Shown: in pieces, positions 11,973-22,247 of the stretch
Position numbering within the stretch: the first letter of the stretch is position 1
How the letters are laid out: every line of letters starts with the position of its first letter
Assembly: GCA_027922465.2 (NCBI GenBank)
Contig: BQMF02000209.1
Location: forward strand, 620,001 to 684,000
Direction of reading: 5' to 3'
DNA from: Turritopsis dohrnii
Lineage: Eukaryota; Cnidaria; Hydrozoa; Anthoathecata; Oceaniidae
Length of the DNA stretch: 64,000 nt
Notes under the pieces: model-generated
The model's database searches: none
Seen by the model: the letters and a program-made list of their open reading frames with translations, nothing else
What the model was told of the DNA's origin: nothing
Made by a program: the position numbers and the translations under genes

Positions 11973-12587
11973 CAGTGTGTATCAAAATGTCTTATCCACC
12001 AACTTTCAAGGCGTATATTTCATTACATGTCTGATAAAATATTGTGAATTTTATATCACAAGAAAGAGCTTTTCATGCTCTATCCGTTAATATAAAATTT
12101 TTGTCAAAATATGTGTTCTTCGAAAAGATATTGAAGAAAAACTCAACGATTTGCCTCATTAAATTCTTAAAAGTCAATTAACTGACATGCTAATGACTTT
12201 TTAATGGTGTAATTTTCTTTTGTTGTGCTGATGAAACCTATAGAAAATGTTAAGTATAGCTTTGCGTATCAATTTCCCATAACGAATAATCTTAAAACCT
12301 TCAAATAAAACTTTTTTACTGAGTGATGATTTTTAATTTTTTTATTGTGTTTACAAATGACCTACATTGTAAAATGAGTTAATTGACTTTTAAGAATTTA
12401 ATGAATCAAATTGTTCAGTTTTTCTTCAATATCTTTTCGAAGAACAAATATTTTGGCAAACATTTTATATTAACTGATTGAACATGAAAAGCTCTTTCTT
12501 ATGATATAAAAATCATAATATTTTTTCAGACATGTAATGAGATATGCGCCTTGAAAGTTGGTGGATAAGACATTTTGATACACACTG
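11973..12587. mobile_element. Tc1/mariner-type miniature element with long TIRs (615 bp)
   Basis: Almost the whole element is two inverted arms of about 210-220 bp, roughly 90 percent identical by eye, starting CAGTGTGTATCAAAATG and flanked on both sides by TA (11971-11972, 12588-12589). The arms end inside with AAATTCTTAAAAGTCAATTA. There is no transposase. The terminal word and the inner AATTCTTAA...TCAATTAA word are shared with the transposase-bearing element at 20092-21892, suggesting a related family. Confidence 0.85.
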
Positions 12588-13095
12588 TATAAGCGTCTTA
12601 CATCTATAAGCGTGTAACATATATAAACTAGATTTTTAAAATGTTATGCGACAATCCCATGAGGTGATCTATTAAAAATTCAGAAGTCACTTAAAAGAAA
12701 ATTATATATATTAAAAGATGATCCCACAAATGTCTTTTCGTCAGAAAGTTTTAAAGGAGTTCAAGTACAAGTACTGCAAGAATAGCAAATTATTCATCGT
12801 GTATTCTCTTTCGTATAGGTTTCCATGTATGACAAGCAGAGCGATGAAGAAGAAGAAGAAGAAGAAAAAAGAATCTTCAAAGGTAATCCAAAGAGAAAGT
12901 AATCTTAAAAACCAAAACTGATTTATTTGTGCCATTTAGTAGAAATTCAAAAAAGAAATTGCTGACATACAAATATGTAAATAGCTCAGGAAGTTTTCCT
13001 GATACACTGCCAGAACTGTATATGTATAGTGAGAATGTGATTGATATTTGACGCACAATTTCTAAGCGCGCTATCATCAATTTGTCAGAGGTTAT
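12588..13095. other. Upstream region of NLR gene 1
   Basis: Holds an AAG-triplet run (about 12846-12872) and otherwise AT-rich sequence. The promoter of the gene starting at 13096 should lie here or further upstream, but no TATA box or initiator can be picked out with confidence. Confidence 0.3.
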
Positions 13096-13408
13096 ATGGA
13101 ATCTAGTTCTGATCATTTTATTTATTCTTCCATAGAAAAGCTGTTGGCTTATGAACTTGATACTAAATTATCAGAAAGTGCAAGTAAAGCTGAAAAAGTC
13201 TTTAAAACATTGCTGACACACAATGCAGACAAGCAGTTTCTATGCAAAGCCCTGGAAAGAAATCATTATCTGGAACTTATAAGTTACTGGATAAGCGAAA
13301 AGGAACCAGATAACGTTTATGAAGAACTAAATAAAGTCCTAGAGAATTGTGGTTTGAAGAACTATTGCGTTCAAGAAGATATGTTCGATGATGTCACTCC
13401 ATTTGAAA
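13096..13408 (+). CDS. NLR gene 1, exon 1: helical N-terminal domain
   Basis: ATG at 13096 opens a frame of 104 codons plus one base, ending at a donor (GAAA|GTAAAG) in phase 1. The product is helix-rich (IEKLLAYELDTKL, AEKVFKTLLTH, FLCKALERNHYLELI) and about the size of a death-fold domain, but I cannot assign it to CARD, DED, Pyrin or Death from motifs. The frame continues across the intron into the exon at 14177. Placement at the N-terminus of a receptor suggests a signalling or interaction module. An unseen upstream exon cannot be excluded. Confidence 0.55.
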
Positions 13409-14176
13409 GTAAAGTATAAAGTTCTATTGTATTTTAATATGACCTAATTTTTAAGTGGCCAAGATTTTTTTCCTAGGATTGCTCAAAGAAAACACGAACT
13501 ACTCTTAATATGAATATTTTTTGCATATTTAAGATATATAAATCACCACTAATGTTTGTTGACGAAACAATTTTGCTTTATCGTTAAGACTAGCATGTAG
13601 CTTTAGCTTAAAATGCTCCCGCGCTCAAGCATTCCAATTTGTACACACAGCAAGCTATAAAATAAAAAAGAATACTTTCCGCCCAAGCATTTCGTAATAT
13701 GAGGATTTTTGTAAAAATGTATTAGATTGATTTGGGACCTGATAAGTGGCATAATTTAAATATTTCGACAAAGCCAGTCTTTTATGTATGGCAAGATACA
13801 CAATATTTCAAATACAAATCGTGATCAAAGTGTCTGTATGCAGTGAAGAAAGCAAATGGCAAAAAATCGCATATTTAAGTTTAATATTCCTTACTCAAGG
13901 AAAGCCATAACTACTGAAAATATGGATATTTTTGATACGTCACACCATCATCACGACAATTTTGCTTTATCTTTAAGATTAAAAAGACGATAAAGGTTAA
14001 CGTCAGATGTATTGCTACAAAATAAATGCTGACCAAATGTATAAAGTACTAAAATGTTTCGTTGTATTTCTTGTAATTTCGATGTGGCTCAGTAAAATAG
14101 TCAGGTTAATGTTACACTAAACAGGATCATGTCAGCAGAAAAATCTTATCTAACAAAATGGTTCTTTCTATTTAAG
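13409..14176 (+). other. Intron 1 of NLR gene 1
   Basis: GT-AG intron in phase 1: donor GTAAAG, acceptor TATTTAAG. No further exon or repeat recognised inside. Confidence 0.45.
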
Positions 14177-14449
14177 ATTCGAAAGATGATGTGGCGTTAA
14201 GCAAAGAAAATTGGGAAAAGATATATCAGTATATATCAAAGCATTGTACGCTATATGCCCGATATATTGGTCATTTTTTGCTTTCACCTACTGTTTACCT
14301 TAAACACTACAGCAATCATTCTGAAATGGAAAATCTGTTAAACGCAATCATGACAGAGGTTCGTGAAGATGTACCGCTATCATGGAAATGTTTAAAGGCA
14401 TTATTGTTGTATATTGGTTGTACAAAAACTGCAGGAACGATTGAAAAAG
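14177..14449 (+). CDS. NLR gene 1, exon 2: Death-like domain
   Basis: A 273-nt exon (91 codons), phase 1 at both sides, bounded by TTTAAG|AT and AAAG|GTAAAA. It encodes a compact helical module. The second half (SWKCLKALLLYIGCTKTAGTI) follows the Death-domain C-terminal pattern, W-x2-L-x3-L...G...A..I, and the first half (ENWEKIYQYIS) resembles a Death helix with W and I spacing. I call it Death-like; an unknown helical domain is the alternative. It is predicted to join exon 1 and either exon 3 or directly the Death exon, since all those junctions share phase 1. Confidence 0.55.
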
Positions 14450-16364
14450 GTAAAATCGTTCTTATTTATTCATAAGAATTCTTGATTTCTTAAATTGTTT
14501 TCTGCAATGCCTTCGCAAGCGATTTATTCTTTCGAAATGAGAGAGGTTTAAATGTGTTTACGCCATATTATGTACGACGTAAGTGCCTGAAACTTGTGAC
14601 AAATTCGCTCGAATCGACGTAGATCTATGAAGTCATTTTTGTCATTCAATTCTAACTAATTGTGATTTTTAGCAAAAGCATTTCTGTTAGTACCATCATC
14701 AGTGATATAGTTATATGATTACATTCAAACTTACCTGGGATAAATGGCGAATGTTTTAATTGATTTCTGTCATTGTATTGCTGAAACTTTGAGAAGCCTG
14801 GATATTTATAAATAAATTATCTTAGCTTGACTTAGTTTAAATCAATCTTTTGACAGTTGACATACAATTTTCAGACACTTATTTTTTTATAGAGATACTT
14901 AACAAAGACAAAATCAGTTCAAGGTGATTATTGCTGATCTATAGTGCTGTTACGTACTAAAAATATCAGTTTTGTTAAGCTTTTTGCCCTTTTTTAAATT
15001 CTTTTGGAGTTAAACTCATAAAAGCAAACCTTGCGTTATCTGGCTAGGATTAAAAACGGCTTTAAAATATCCTTTTCAAGTGTTACCACCTGATCTAGTT
15101 GAAAGAAAACATACATTCATTTGAAATGAGATTTTAGTCTGCTGAACAGTTGTCGTGTTTTATTCTGATTGGTTGTATTTAGAGCGACATCTCATAAAAC
15201 AGAATCAATGAGCAAATCGCTAAATGGATGTAAGGATTATATTTTTCTTAACCTCTTTTTCTTCTTGTGACATGACAGGAGCTTTTTAGAAATTTTAAGC
15301 ACCTAAAATATGGATGTTTTTGCAGTTTTGTTACATTTGGTATTGACTTAATAACTTATGAAAGTATTAATTTAAAAAAAATGGAAAAAAAATAATCTAA
15401 CGCAATGAGCTAGTGAGAATACCAAAAAACATTTAGTCAATTACCTGTCAATTAAAAACATGAAGAAATAAAAAGGTGCCGCTCAATCATTTTTTTTCCA
15501 GCAACTATTAGGTTCTTTTGATTTCGAATAACTAACACGTTAAAAGGAACCATTCCTTGGTCTCATCAAGACTAAATGATTTCGTTATGAACACAATCAA
15601 AAATTCGTGATTTCATGTGAAGTTGTCAATTACTATTTGAAAATTTCGATATTGTTGCAAAAAAAATTGACGTTTACTTATACTGATGTGATTCAAATTG
15701 ATGATAATTTTTGCGTATGATTCTCTATGATACCTCAAAACATTCGTTGAGGAGTTTAGGAAAATCAAGCTTCTGGAGTATTTGCTATTACAATTCTTAA
15801 CAAGGCTTCTAACAAGACCTCTTTTGAAATTTTAACTTAATACTCCAGCAATATATCTGGTGAGTGTATAACCTTTTTATGTAAAATATGTAATTTCGTA
15901 AATGATAAGTATTTACATAGATACACAACAATTACTATTAAGTATTTATATATTTGCAATGTTAAGTAATTCTGTAATAACATCATCAAAAGTATGAAAG
16001 GAGTGAAAGAAAACAAGAGGCCCTGGGCCTTAAGGTCAGCGCGAACTGTATGCTCAAAAATCTAAAGATCATAATCACTTTACAAAAGAAATAACTAGCA
16101 TTCTAAAATAGTTTGATTAGTACCTGGAATTTTCTCTAACGGAAGTCGCCTTAACTAAATCTCAAAGTAAACCTTGCGTTTCCATAACAGTTAAATCCTT
16201 TTCCTTATTAGTCGACAGATTTTTGTGACAGCATATAAACTACATACGGTAATACGATACGCATCAACAGAAATCATCTGGGCAGGAAAAACTACAACAA
16301 CTTTGATACTTTATTCGGTTTTATTTAAGATTCAAATTTCGGTTTTACAAGTTAGACCTTCCAG
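14450..16364 (+). other. Intron 2 of NLR gene 1
   Basis: About 1.9 kb, phase 1. No repeat family or extra domain exon recognised, though a missed exon is possible at this length. Confidence 0.4.
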
Positions 16365-16664
16365 CTTTACGTTCTTACAGGATTACGTGTTTGGTTAAAC
16401 ACGCAGGTGAAGTTTCGTTTCCACCAACTAAGTGGTCCTCAGATAAGGTTACAAGATCTAATGCCAAGCAGTTGCCGATTACTAAAAATAAAAATGTAAA
16501 AGTTATGTATAACTGCACAACGCACCAATTAATTGTACTTTATTCCATTTCACAAAATTCAGATCTTATAGAAACTTCAATTACAGGATCACAATTTTTT
16601 AACTCTAATATTATACCTGAAGGGAAAATAGTTACTGAATTTCTCAATTTCATAGTGGCAGCAG
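16365..16664 (+). CDS. NLR gene 1, exon 3: beta-rich unknown domain
   Basis: A 300-nt exon (100 codons) in phase 1 at both ends, if the acceptor is CTTCCAG|CT at 16364. The more obvious acceptor ending at 16380 gives the wrong phase and an early stop. The donor is GCAG|GTCAGT. The product alternates hydrophobic and polar residues like a beta sandwich (RITCLVKHAGEVSF, VKVMYNCTTHQLIVLYSIS, GKIVTEFLNFIV) with Cys at two places. It is not a recognised death-fold, HEPN or LRR domain. It joins in frame to the Death exon at 19607. Confidence 0.45.
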
Positions 16665-18704
16665 GTCAGTGTCTAATTTTAAGATTTTAATTAGGTGTCA
16701 TGCCGGGCTAGTCACCGCTAAGATCAGACACTGCTGGTGAGTCAATATTGGTCAACAAAACTCAGTAAAATAAATTTAGCATTCCAAAAAACATAAAATT
16801 CATTTTATGGAAATTCATTATAAATTTTTCTGTCTGATTTTCAAATATTTTTCATAATGGCACAAAAATGTAGAAAATGACAACAACTAAATGTGCTTTT
16901 GATATTTGTCAATTTTCCTAATTCCGAACACAAACCAAACCCAACTGTCGTAAACTGATTGCATGACCCATACTGTCAATCAAACTAAAAGACATTTCTG
17001 CCAATGAGTATGGATGTAGCTCATTGATCGGAATCTTTTTGCATTCAGAATTGGGAAAATTGCTGGTCATCATTGGTTATCAGGCATATGGCTGCCTGAT
17101 TGAGTTACCTTATCGAGATTTCGCAGAGATAAACTTTTGCAGAGTTTGGCCATTTCCACAAAAATACGACTCTGCGAAAAGTTTACAATGTCTTCATCTG
17201 CGAAGATATGTCTCTGCGAAATGTTAATTTCTTTCTCTATAATAAAGATGCTTGAATTTCAAAAAATGAGTGTAGATAATGAACGGGGCAATTAGTTAAA
17301 CACTGTAAATTTTTTTTTATCTACTACCATCCGGGAAACTTAATCCAAGCGAATTATTTGAAGTTGGGCCATCCGCAAAAATATGTCCCTGCGAAATGGA
17401 GAAAAAAATTCATCCGCGAAAATATGTCCACGCGAAAATTTATCTCGTTAAGATAATCAAATTTACCAACAAAAGACCAACACTTAAAGTATCTCTCTCT
17501 CTGGTAGCAAGTTCACTACACACAGTTGCAAGATTTTGGGCAGAGGCAGCAATAAGTATATATACAAACAATTCCAGCTTGTGACATGAAAGTTTTCACT
17601 TGTAAAATGATCCCTCAAATAAAATTCCACAAGGCTGAATAAAATGATGAGAAAAAGTTTATTAATTGCAGGGTAAATTTTTTCGATTTCATAGCTAAAT
17701 TATAAAAATAAATCCCGCAATTACTAAAAGAAATTCTCCAGCATTTATAAGTATGAATAAGGTATACATATATTGTATATATATAGTGATTGTATCAAGA
17801 TATTGTATCAAGTGACACTTGATAAAGACACATAGCAAAGTCGAAATATTGCGAATAAGATATCTTTGTTTTCTTATGTTTTAGATTTTTACCGACACAA
17901 ATTTACTGCTGACTTAAACGTTTTATATATATATTGTATAATATTTCCTTCATCTTTGACTTTTTACGAGCTGATGTGTGTTATTACTACTGTAAAATTA
18001 TATAACAATTTCTCTAAGTAACTCCTAAAATATTTAACATTTGTGCCACAAAGATCTTGGTATACTTTTTGATATTCAAAATTTCGTCAAGCTACAAAAA
18101 AGTGTTTAACAGCACAAGAACACAATAAAATAAATAATTCAGTAAGAATCACCTAATTTTCCCTTAAGGTATGTAAGCTAACATCTTATCTTTAATACAT
18201 AGTGTTTTGGAGAAAAAGAAAATAATTCGAGTGACAAGAGATATATAAATAATTTAATTTATGCAACTTGCCTGACTTTGTCTTCCTCCTAAAATGTTAT
18301 CCCATCCATTAAGGATACGTGGTTGCTAATGTCTTGATTCAATACACTTCAATATAAGTTTATACTGTTGTTTATATTTGTATCTGTATGTAAAACCTAA
18401 TTCGACTGAGGAACCAAAATGTGTTCTTCTTGAAAAGTTTGAGCAGCGTTTCGCTCCCAAAATGCACTACGTTAAAGTAAAGGGTGGAGGGAGGGCGCAT
18501 TAAAACAAATACTTTACTTATTCTTTCGCGAATGAACAGAACTTTTTTTTATTGTAATATATTTACTTCGTCACACACAAGTGATATATTTTCCAAAAAT
18601 CAACGTTGTGCTTTAAACTTTCTCATTTTAAGCAGCAAAATTGAAGGTTAGCAATGACGGGCGTTTAACTGGGGCGTGAAGAACTGCAACATTACACACA
18701 CACG

Positions 18705-18735
<31 letters not shown>

Positions 18736-19606
18736 ACGGGGAAATGAAAGATCAGCTACCTTGCGGCGCTGACCAATAAATTTTAATATATAATATTGCT
18801 TTTAGGAGTTCAATTTTGAACGCTACAGACATTTTCAAAAATCGTCTTTTAATTCCTAAGTAACTTTCACATGCATTCAACACTCAAAACTGTGAGATTT
18901 GAATTTGTCTGCTTCATACTGCTAATATTTTTTTTATTTCCTTCTTCCCTCTTCTTGCTTAAATTTAAATGATTTAATAATACATACTTGGATGCTAATC
19001 TACATTCATTTTTACCATTCATTTCAAATTATGACTCCTGACATCCTTCTAAAGAAAATAAAAAAATCAACTAATATGAAACATAGAAACTTGATAATGT
19101 TTAAAAGAAATAAAGTGATTTCTGATATTTCTAACAGGCTATAAGATTCATATGAGGGTATAAATCTTTAATCTTTAAAATCAATGAATTTTTTCTGGTT
19201 GGTTTAGTTGATCGCCATTTTCTTCAACTATTTGGAGTTATCACTAGGAAAAGCTTCGTAATAATTTTATTTAAATATATATATTTATATATATAAGTTT
19301 GTTATATTTTAAATGGCGAATCGCTCATTTGTTTCATTAAATTTTAGTTTTTCTCCATAACGTTTTGTAACAAAGTGTTTCTTAGGTTCATGTGGAAATC
19401 CTCAAAATAGGCCTATAATTGTCATGAACCACGCATTATTTTAGAACATTCCCACCAAGTCCATTTTACTATTACTGCAATTGCATTATAGCCAAACAGA
19501 CATTACATTTTGAATATTATGAATATCAGAGCTAAGGTAAAGATAGAATCAGACAAAAACAAGGGATGTGTCTTCTTACTACATACATATTTTTACTGTG
19601 CACTAG
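16665..19606 (+). other. Intron 3 of NLR gene 1
   Basis: About 2.9 kb, phase 1. Contains a repeat block (17145-17440), a GACT run at 18713-18728, and near its 3' end (19478-19500) the word CAATTGCATTATAGCCAAAC, which also occurs at 48368-48387 in the matching intron of NLR gene 2. This shows the intron itself is homologous between the two genes. Confidence 0.5.
17145..17440. repeat. TGCGAA/ATATGTC repeat block
   Basis: At least four variants of a roughly 26-bp motif, CCGCGAAAATATGTCCCTGC then GAAA: near 17156, 17198, 17371 and 17413. The words are partly inverted copies of each other (TTCGCAGA also occurs at 17117). Likely the end region of a decayed mobile element within the intron. Confidence 0.45.
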
Positions 19607-19870
19607 GTTCGATAGTTTTACGAGAAGCGCTCGACATCGTTTGTAAGGATATTGAAGATGGATGGAGAGATCTTGCAATTTCACTTGATATAGATGTCCA
19701 TGTTGTTGACGGTATTGCACAGAAGAACTTGACTAACGAACAGAAAATGAATAAGTGCTTTGAATGCAAATCATTTAAAATTTCATGGAACCATCTTAAA
19801 CAACAACTAACTATGCAGAATTATGAAAACATCGCAGAAAAGATTGTTAAAGATACATACATTACAACAG
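19607..19870 (+). CDS. NLR gene 1, exon 4: Death domain
   Basis: A 264-nt exon (88 codons), phase 1 at both ends, bounded by GCACTAG|GT and ACAACAG|GTAAGA. The product fits a Death domain: DGWRDLAISLDIDVHVVDGI (helices with WRxLA...L and the following V-D-x-I), then SWNHLKQQL and ENIAEKIV as the last helices. Death domains form homotypic complexes that recruit adaptors. The second NLR has the same exon at the same length (52132-52395) with about 85 percent identical residues by eye. Confidence 0.75.
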
Positions 19871-20091
19871 GTAAGATTTTAACTTGAAACATCAACAGGA
19901 ATTGATTTTCAGAGTGAAATTGTAAAACAATCCTATCAAAATTATTCAATTTCAGTATTGAGAACAGATACATTTTTGTAATAGAGAAGTTTTCAGTTTG
20001 ATCTTCATTTAAATTTTTTCAAATCTTAGGATTGCATTGAAATTTCTAGCTTTATGAGACACCGTTCGTGATAACAAAAACAAAAGATATA

Positions 20092-21892
20092 CAGTTGTCT
20101 CAAAATGTTAGCTTCAGTAACTTTATTCTCAATTTTCTAAAAAATGAATAATGGTATAATAATGAAATATATACCATTAGAAAGCTGAGTTTCTTGGCTT
20201 TCTATTGATGTGGCACCCATTAACTGGTTTTTTATATTTACCTTATAATCCAAGAAAAAAACAAGTGTTTTAATCTAAAAATTCTTAACGATCAATTAAC
20301 ACCCCGTTTAATGAGCAAAATATTCATTGTTGTTTATAATTATGGTATTGATTTTTTACAAACCGTTTGAGAATTCTCAAAAATTGTTACCAAAAATAAA
20401 AAAAATGTTAACATAACATTGAAAGGTAGTTTTACACGATAAGAAGCTTATAGCGTTTTGATAAGAAAAACAATAATAAAAAATGAACAGAAATTTATCA
20501 GTAGATCAGCGAACATTTCTTGTACAACATTATTTGGAAACCAAAGACTGCGAAGAAGTGTTAAGAAGGTTTCAACAAGTCTATCCTAATAGACCCGTTC
20601 CAAGTAAATCAACCATATACAGAAACGTTAGAAAATACTTAGCTACTGGCACAGGTCGAAATCTCCATAAAGAGAGGTGTGGAAGAAGAAGAACAGGAAG
20701 ATCTAACCAAAATATCAATGATGTCAGACAAGTTTTACAACAGAATGGAGGTATTATCACCTGCCGAAGAAATAGTCTTGGCTTATCGAGGGCAACATTT
20801 AACAGGATTGCCAGATTAGATCTTAATTATCATCCATATAAAATTCATATGCGTCATCAACTGCTACCAGCAGACTTACCAAGAAGAGTGCGGTTTTGTA
20901 ACTGGTTTTTGAGAAACTGTAATAATCCAAGGTTTCTACACAATATAGTGATTGGAGATGAGGCTACATTTGGTATAGATGGAGAGGTTTCTACACAAAA
21001 CGTTCGTATGTATGCTCCTAAAGGTAACCCTCCTCCTTTCAATTTTGATGTAAATCAGAGCCGTCAAAAAGTAACTGTTTGGGGCGGTATCTGTGGAAAT
21101 GGTACTCTGGTCGGTCCCTTCTTTTTTCAAAATAATGTAAACGGAAATAGTTATCTTGATTTATTAAACAATTCAGTGTTTCCGGCATTGGCCCAAAATT
21201 ATCTTGCATTGCCAGGCCAAAATATTTTTGACGATCTGTGGTGGTTCCAAAATGGGGCACCTGCTCATTATGCTTTTCCAGTAAGACGCAGATTAGCAGC
21301 AGTGTTCAATCAAAGGGTTGTTGCTCGGGGATTCGCTCCTGAATGGCCAGCACGATCTCCAGATTTGACACCTTGTGACTTTTTTTTGTGGGGCTACGCA
21401 AAACAAAAGGTGTTTACATCCCCACCACAAAGTTTAAATGAACTTAGAGGAAGAATTGTGATAACATTCGATATTTTGAGGCAAAATCAACAATTTATTC
21501 GTAACTCACTTCGAGAAATGCAAAGAAAAGCTCAACTTTGCATTCAAAGAAATGGTGAACATGTAGAAGGACCTTAAAGTACAACTTTCTTATTGTTATT
21601 TTTTTAAACGTTTTTATTGTAATGATAATTTTTCACTTGTGTTATAACTTTTGTTGTTTAATATTTTTATTGTTAACTGAGTTTTAATTGATCGTTAAGA
21701 ATTTTTAGATTAAAACACTTGTGTTTTTCTTGGATTATAAGGTAAATATAAAAAACCAGTTAATGGGTACCACATCAATAGAAAGCCAAGAAACTCAGCT
21801 TTCTAATGGTATATATTTCATTATTATACCATTATTCATTTTTTAGAAAATTGAGAATAAAGTTACTGAAGCTAACATTTTGAGACACACTG
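20092..21892 (+). mobile_element. Mariner-like transposon with 208-bp TIRs
   Basis: An 1801-bp element flanked by TA on each side (20090-20091, 21893-21894), lying in the intron between the Death and NACHT exons of NLR gene 1. The TIRs (20092-20299 and about 21685-21892) differ at only a few positions, indicating recent insertion. Ends read CAGTTGTCTCAAAATG and, reversed, CAGTGTGTCTCAAAATG. A single transposase frame lies between them. The matching intron in NLR gene 2 is only 84 bp and lacks it. Confidence 0.92.
20483..21577 (+). CDS. Mariner-like transposase (second catalytic Asp replaced by Asn)
   Basis: A complete 364-residue transposase. The N-terminal 110 residues form the HTH DNA-binding part (VPSKSTIYRNVRKYL; then RRRTGRS). 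The catalytic core follows: IGDEATF with Asp159; WWFQNGAPAHY, where the family has QxDGAPxH, so the second Asp is Asn257; and SPDLTPCDFFLWG with the third Asp at 299. There are 41 residues between positions two and three, a DD41D-type spacing as described for rosa-like mariners. The frame is otherwise intact. With Asn at a metal-binding position the enzyme should be inactive, unless this copy is a rare variant. It moves DNA by cut and paste into TA sites. Confidence 0.9.
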   Translation: MNRNLSVDQRTFLVQHYLETKDCEEVLRRFQQVYPNRPVPSKSTIYRNVRKYLATGTGRNLHKERCGRRRTGRSNQNINDVRQVLQQNGGIITCRRNSLGLSRATFNRIARLDLNYHPYKIHMRHQLLPADLPRRVRFCNWFLRNCNNPRFLHNIVIGDEATFGIDGEVSTQNVRMYAPKGNPPPFNFDVNQSRQKVTVWGGICGNGTLVGPFFFQNNVNGNSYLDLLNNSVFPALAQNYLALPGQNIFDDLWWFQNGAPAHYAFPVRRRLAAVFNQRVVARGFAPEWPARSPDLTPCDFFLWGYAKQKVFTSPPQSLNELRGRIVITFDILRQNQQFIRNSLREMQRKAQLCIQRNGEHVEGP

Positions 21893-22247
21893 TATATTAA
21901 AAAACAAATCTTACTGCAGCTATTTGATTATAGTCCCAATTCAATCTTTTTAAAATGGATTTTAAAGATAATTAACTGTTATACGCAAAGCGAAGGGCTG
22001 CAGTGTGCTGATGTCAGTAGAAATAGAACAATTGAGAAATGATTTGGGAACGAGCAGCTTTTTATTATTAACAAAGCATTCAAACAAAGTAAAAAAATGA
22101 TTCGCTCCCACGTGGAGATTATCTCACATAAAAACCTCTGACGTAGTTTTTTCTCGACTTTATGGTTCATTATCTTTAGATTATTCGCACAATATTTGTT
22201 TGAATCTTTATTTCGAATTTCTAAAATACACTAATTCAATCATTTAG

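Noticed and set aside
12718..12921. 67-codon frame with a lysine run
   Set aside because: Produced by an AAG microsatellite, with no other support.
16381..16690. Acceptor at 16380 as the start of NLR exon 3
   Set aside because: Gives a phase that does not match exon 2 and a stop after about 28 codons; the acceptor at 16364 keeps phase 1.
17790..17860. TGATAAAGAC...GTCGAAAT text resembling a retroelement tail or hammerhead
   Set aside because: CTGATGA is not intact and no stem II or stem III can be drawn with confidence.
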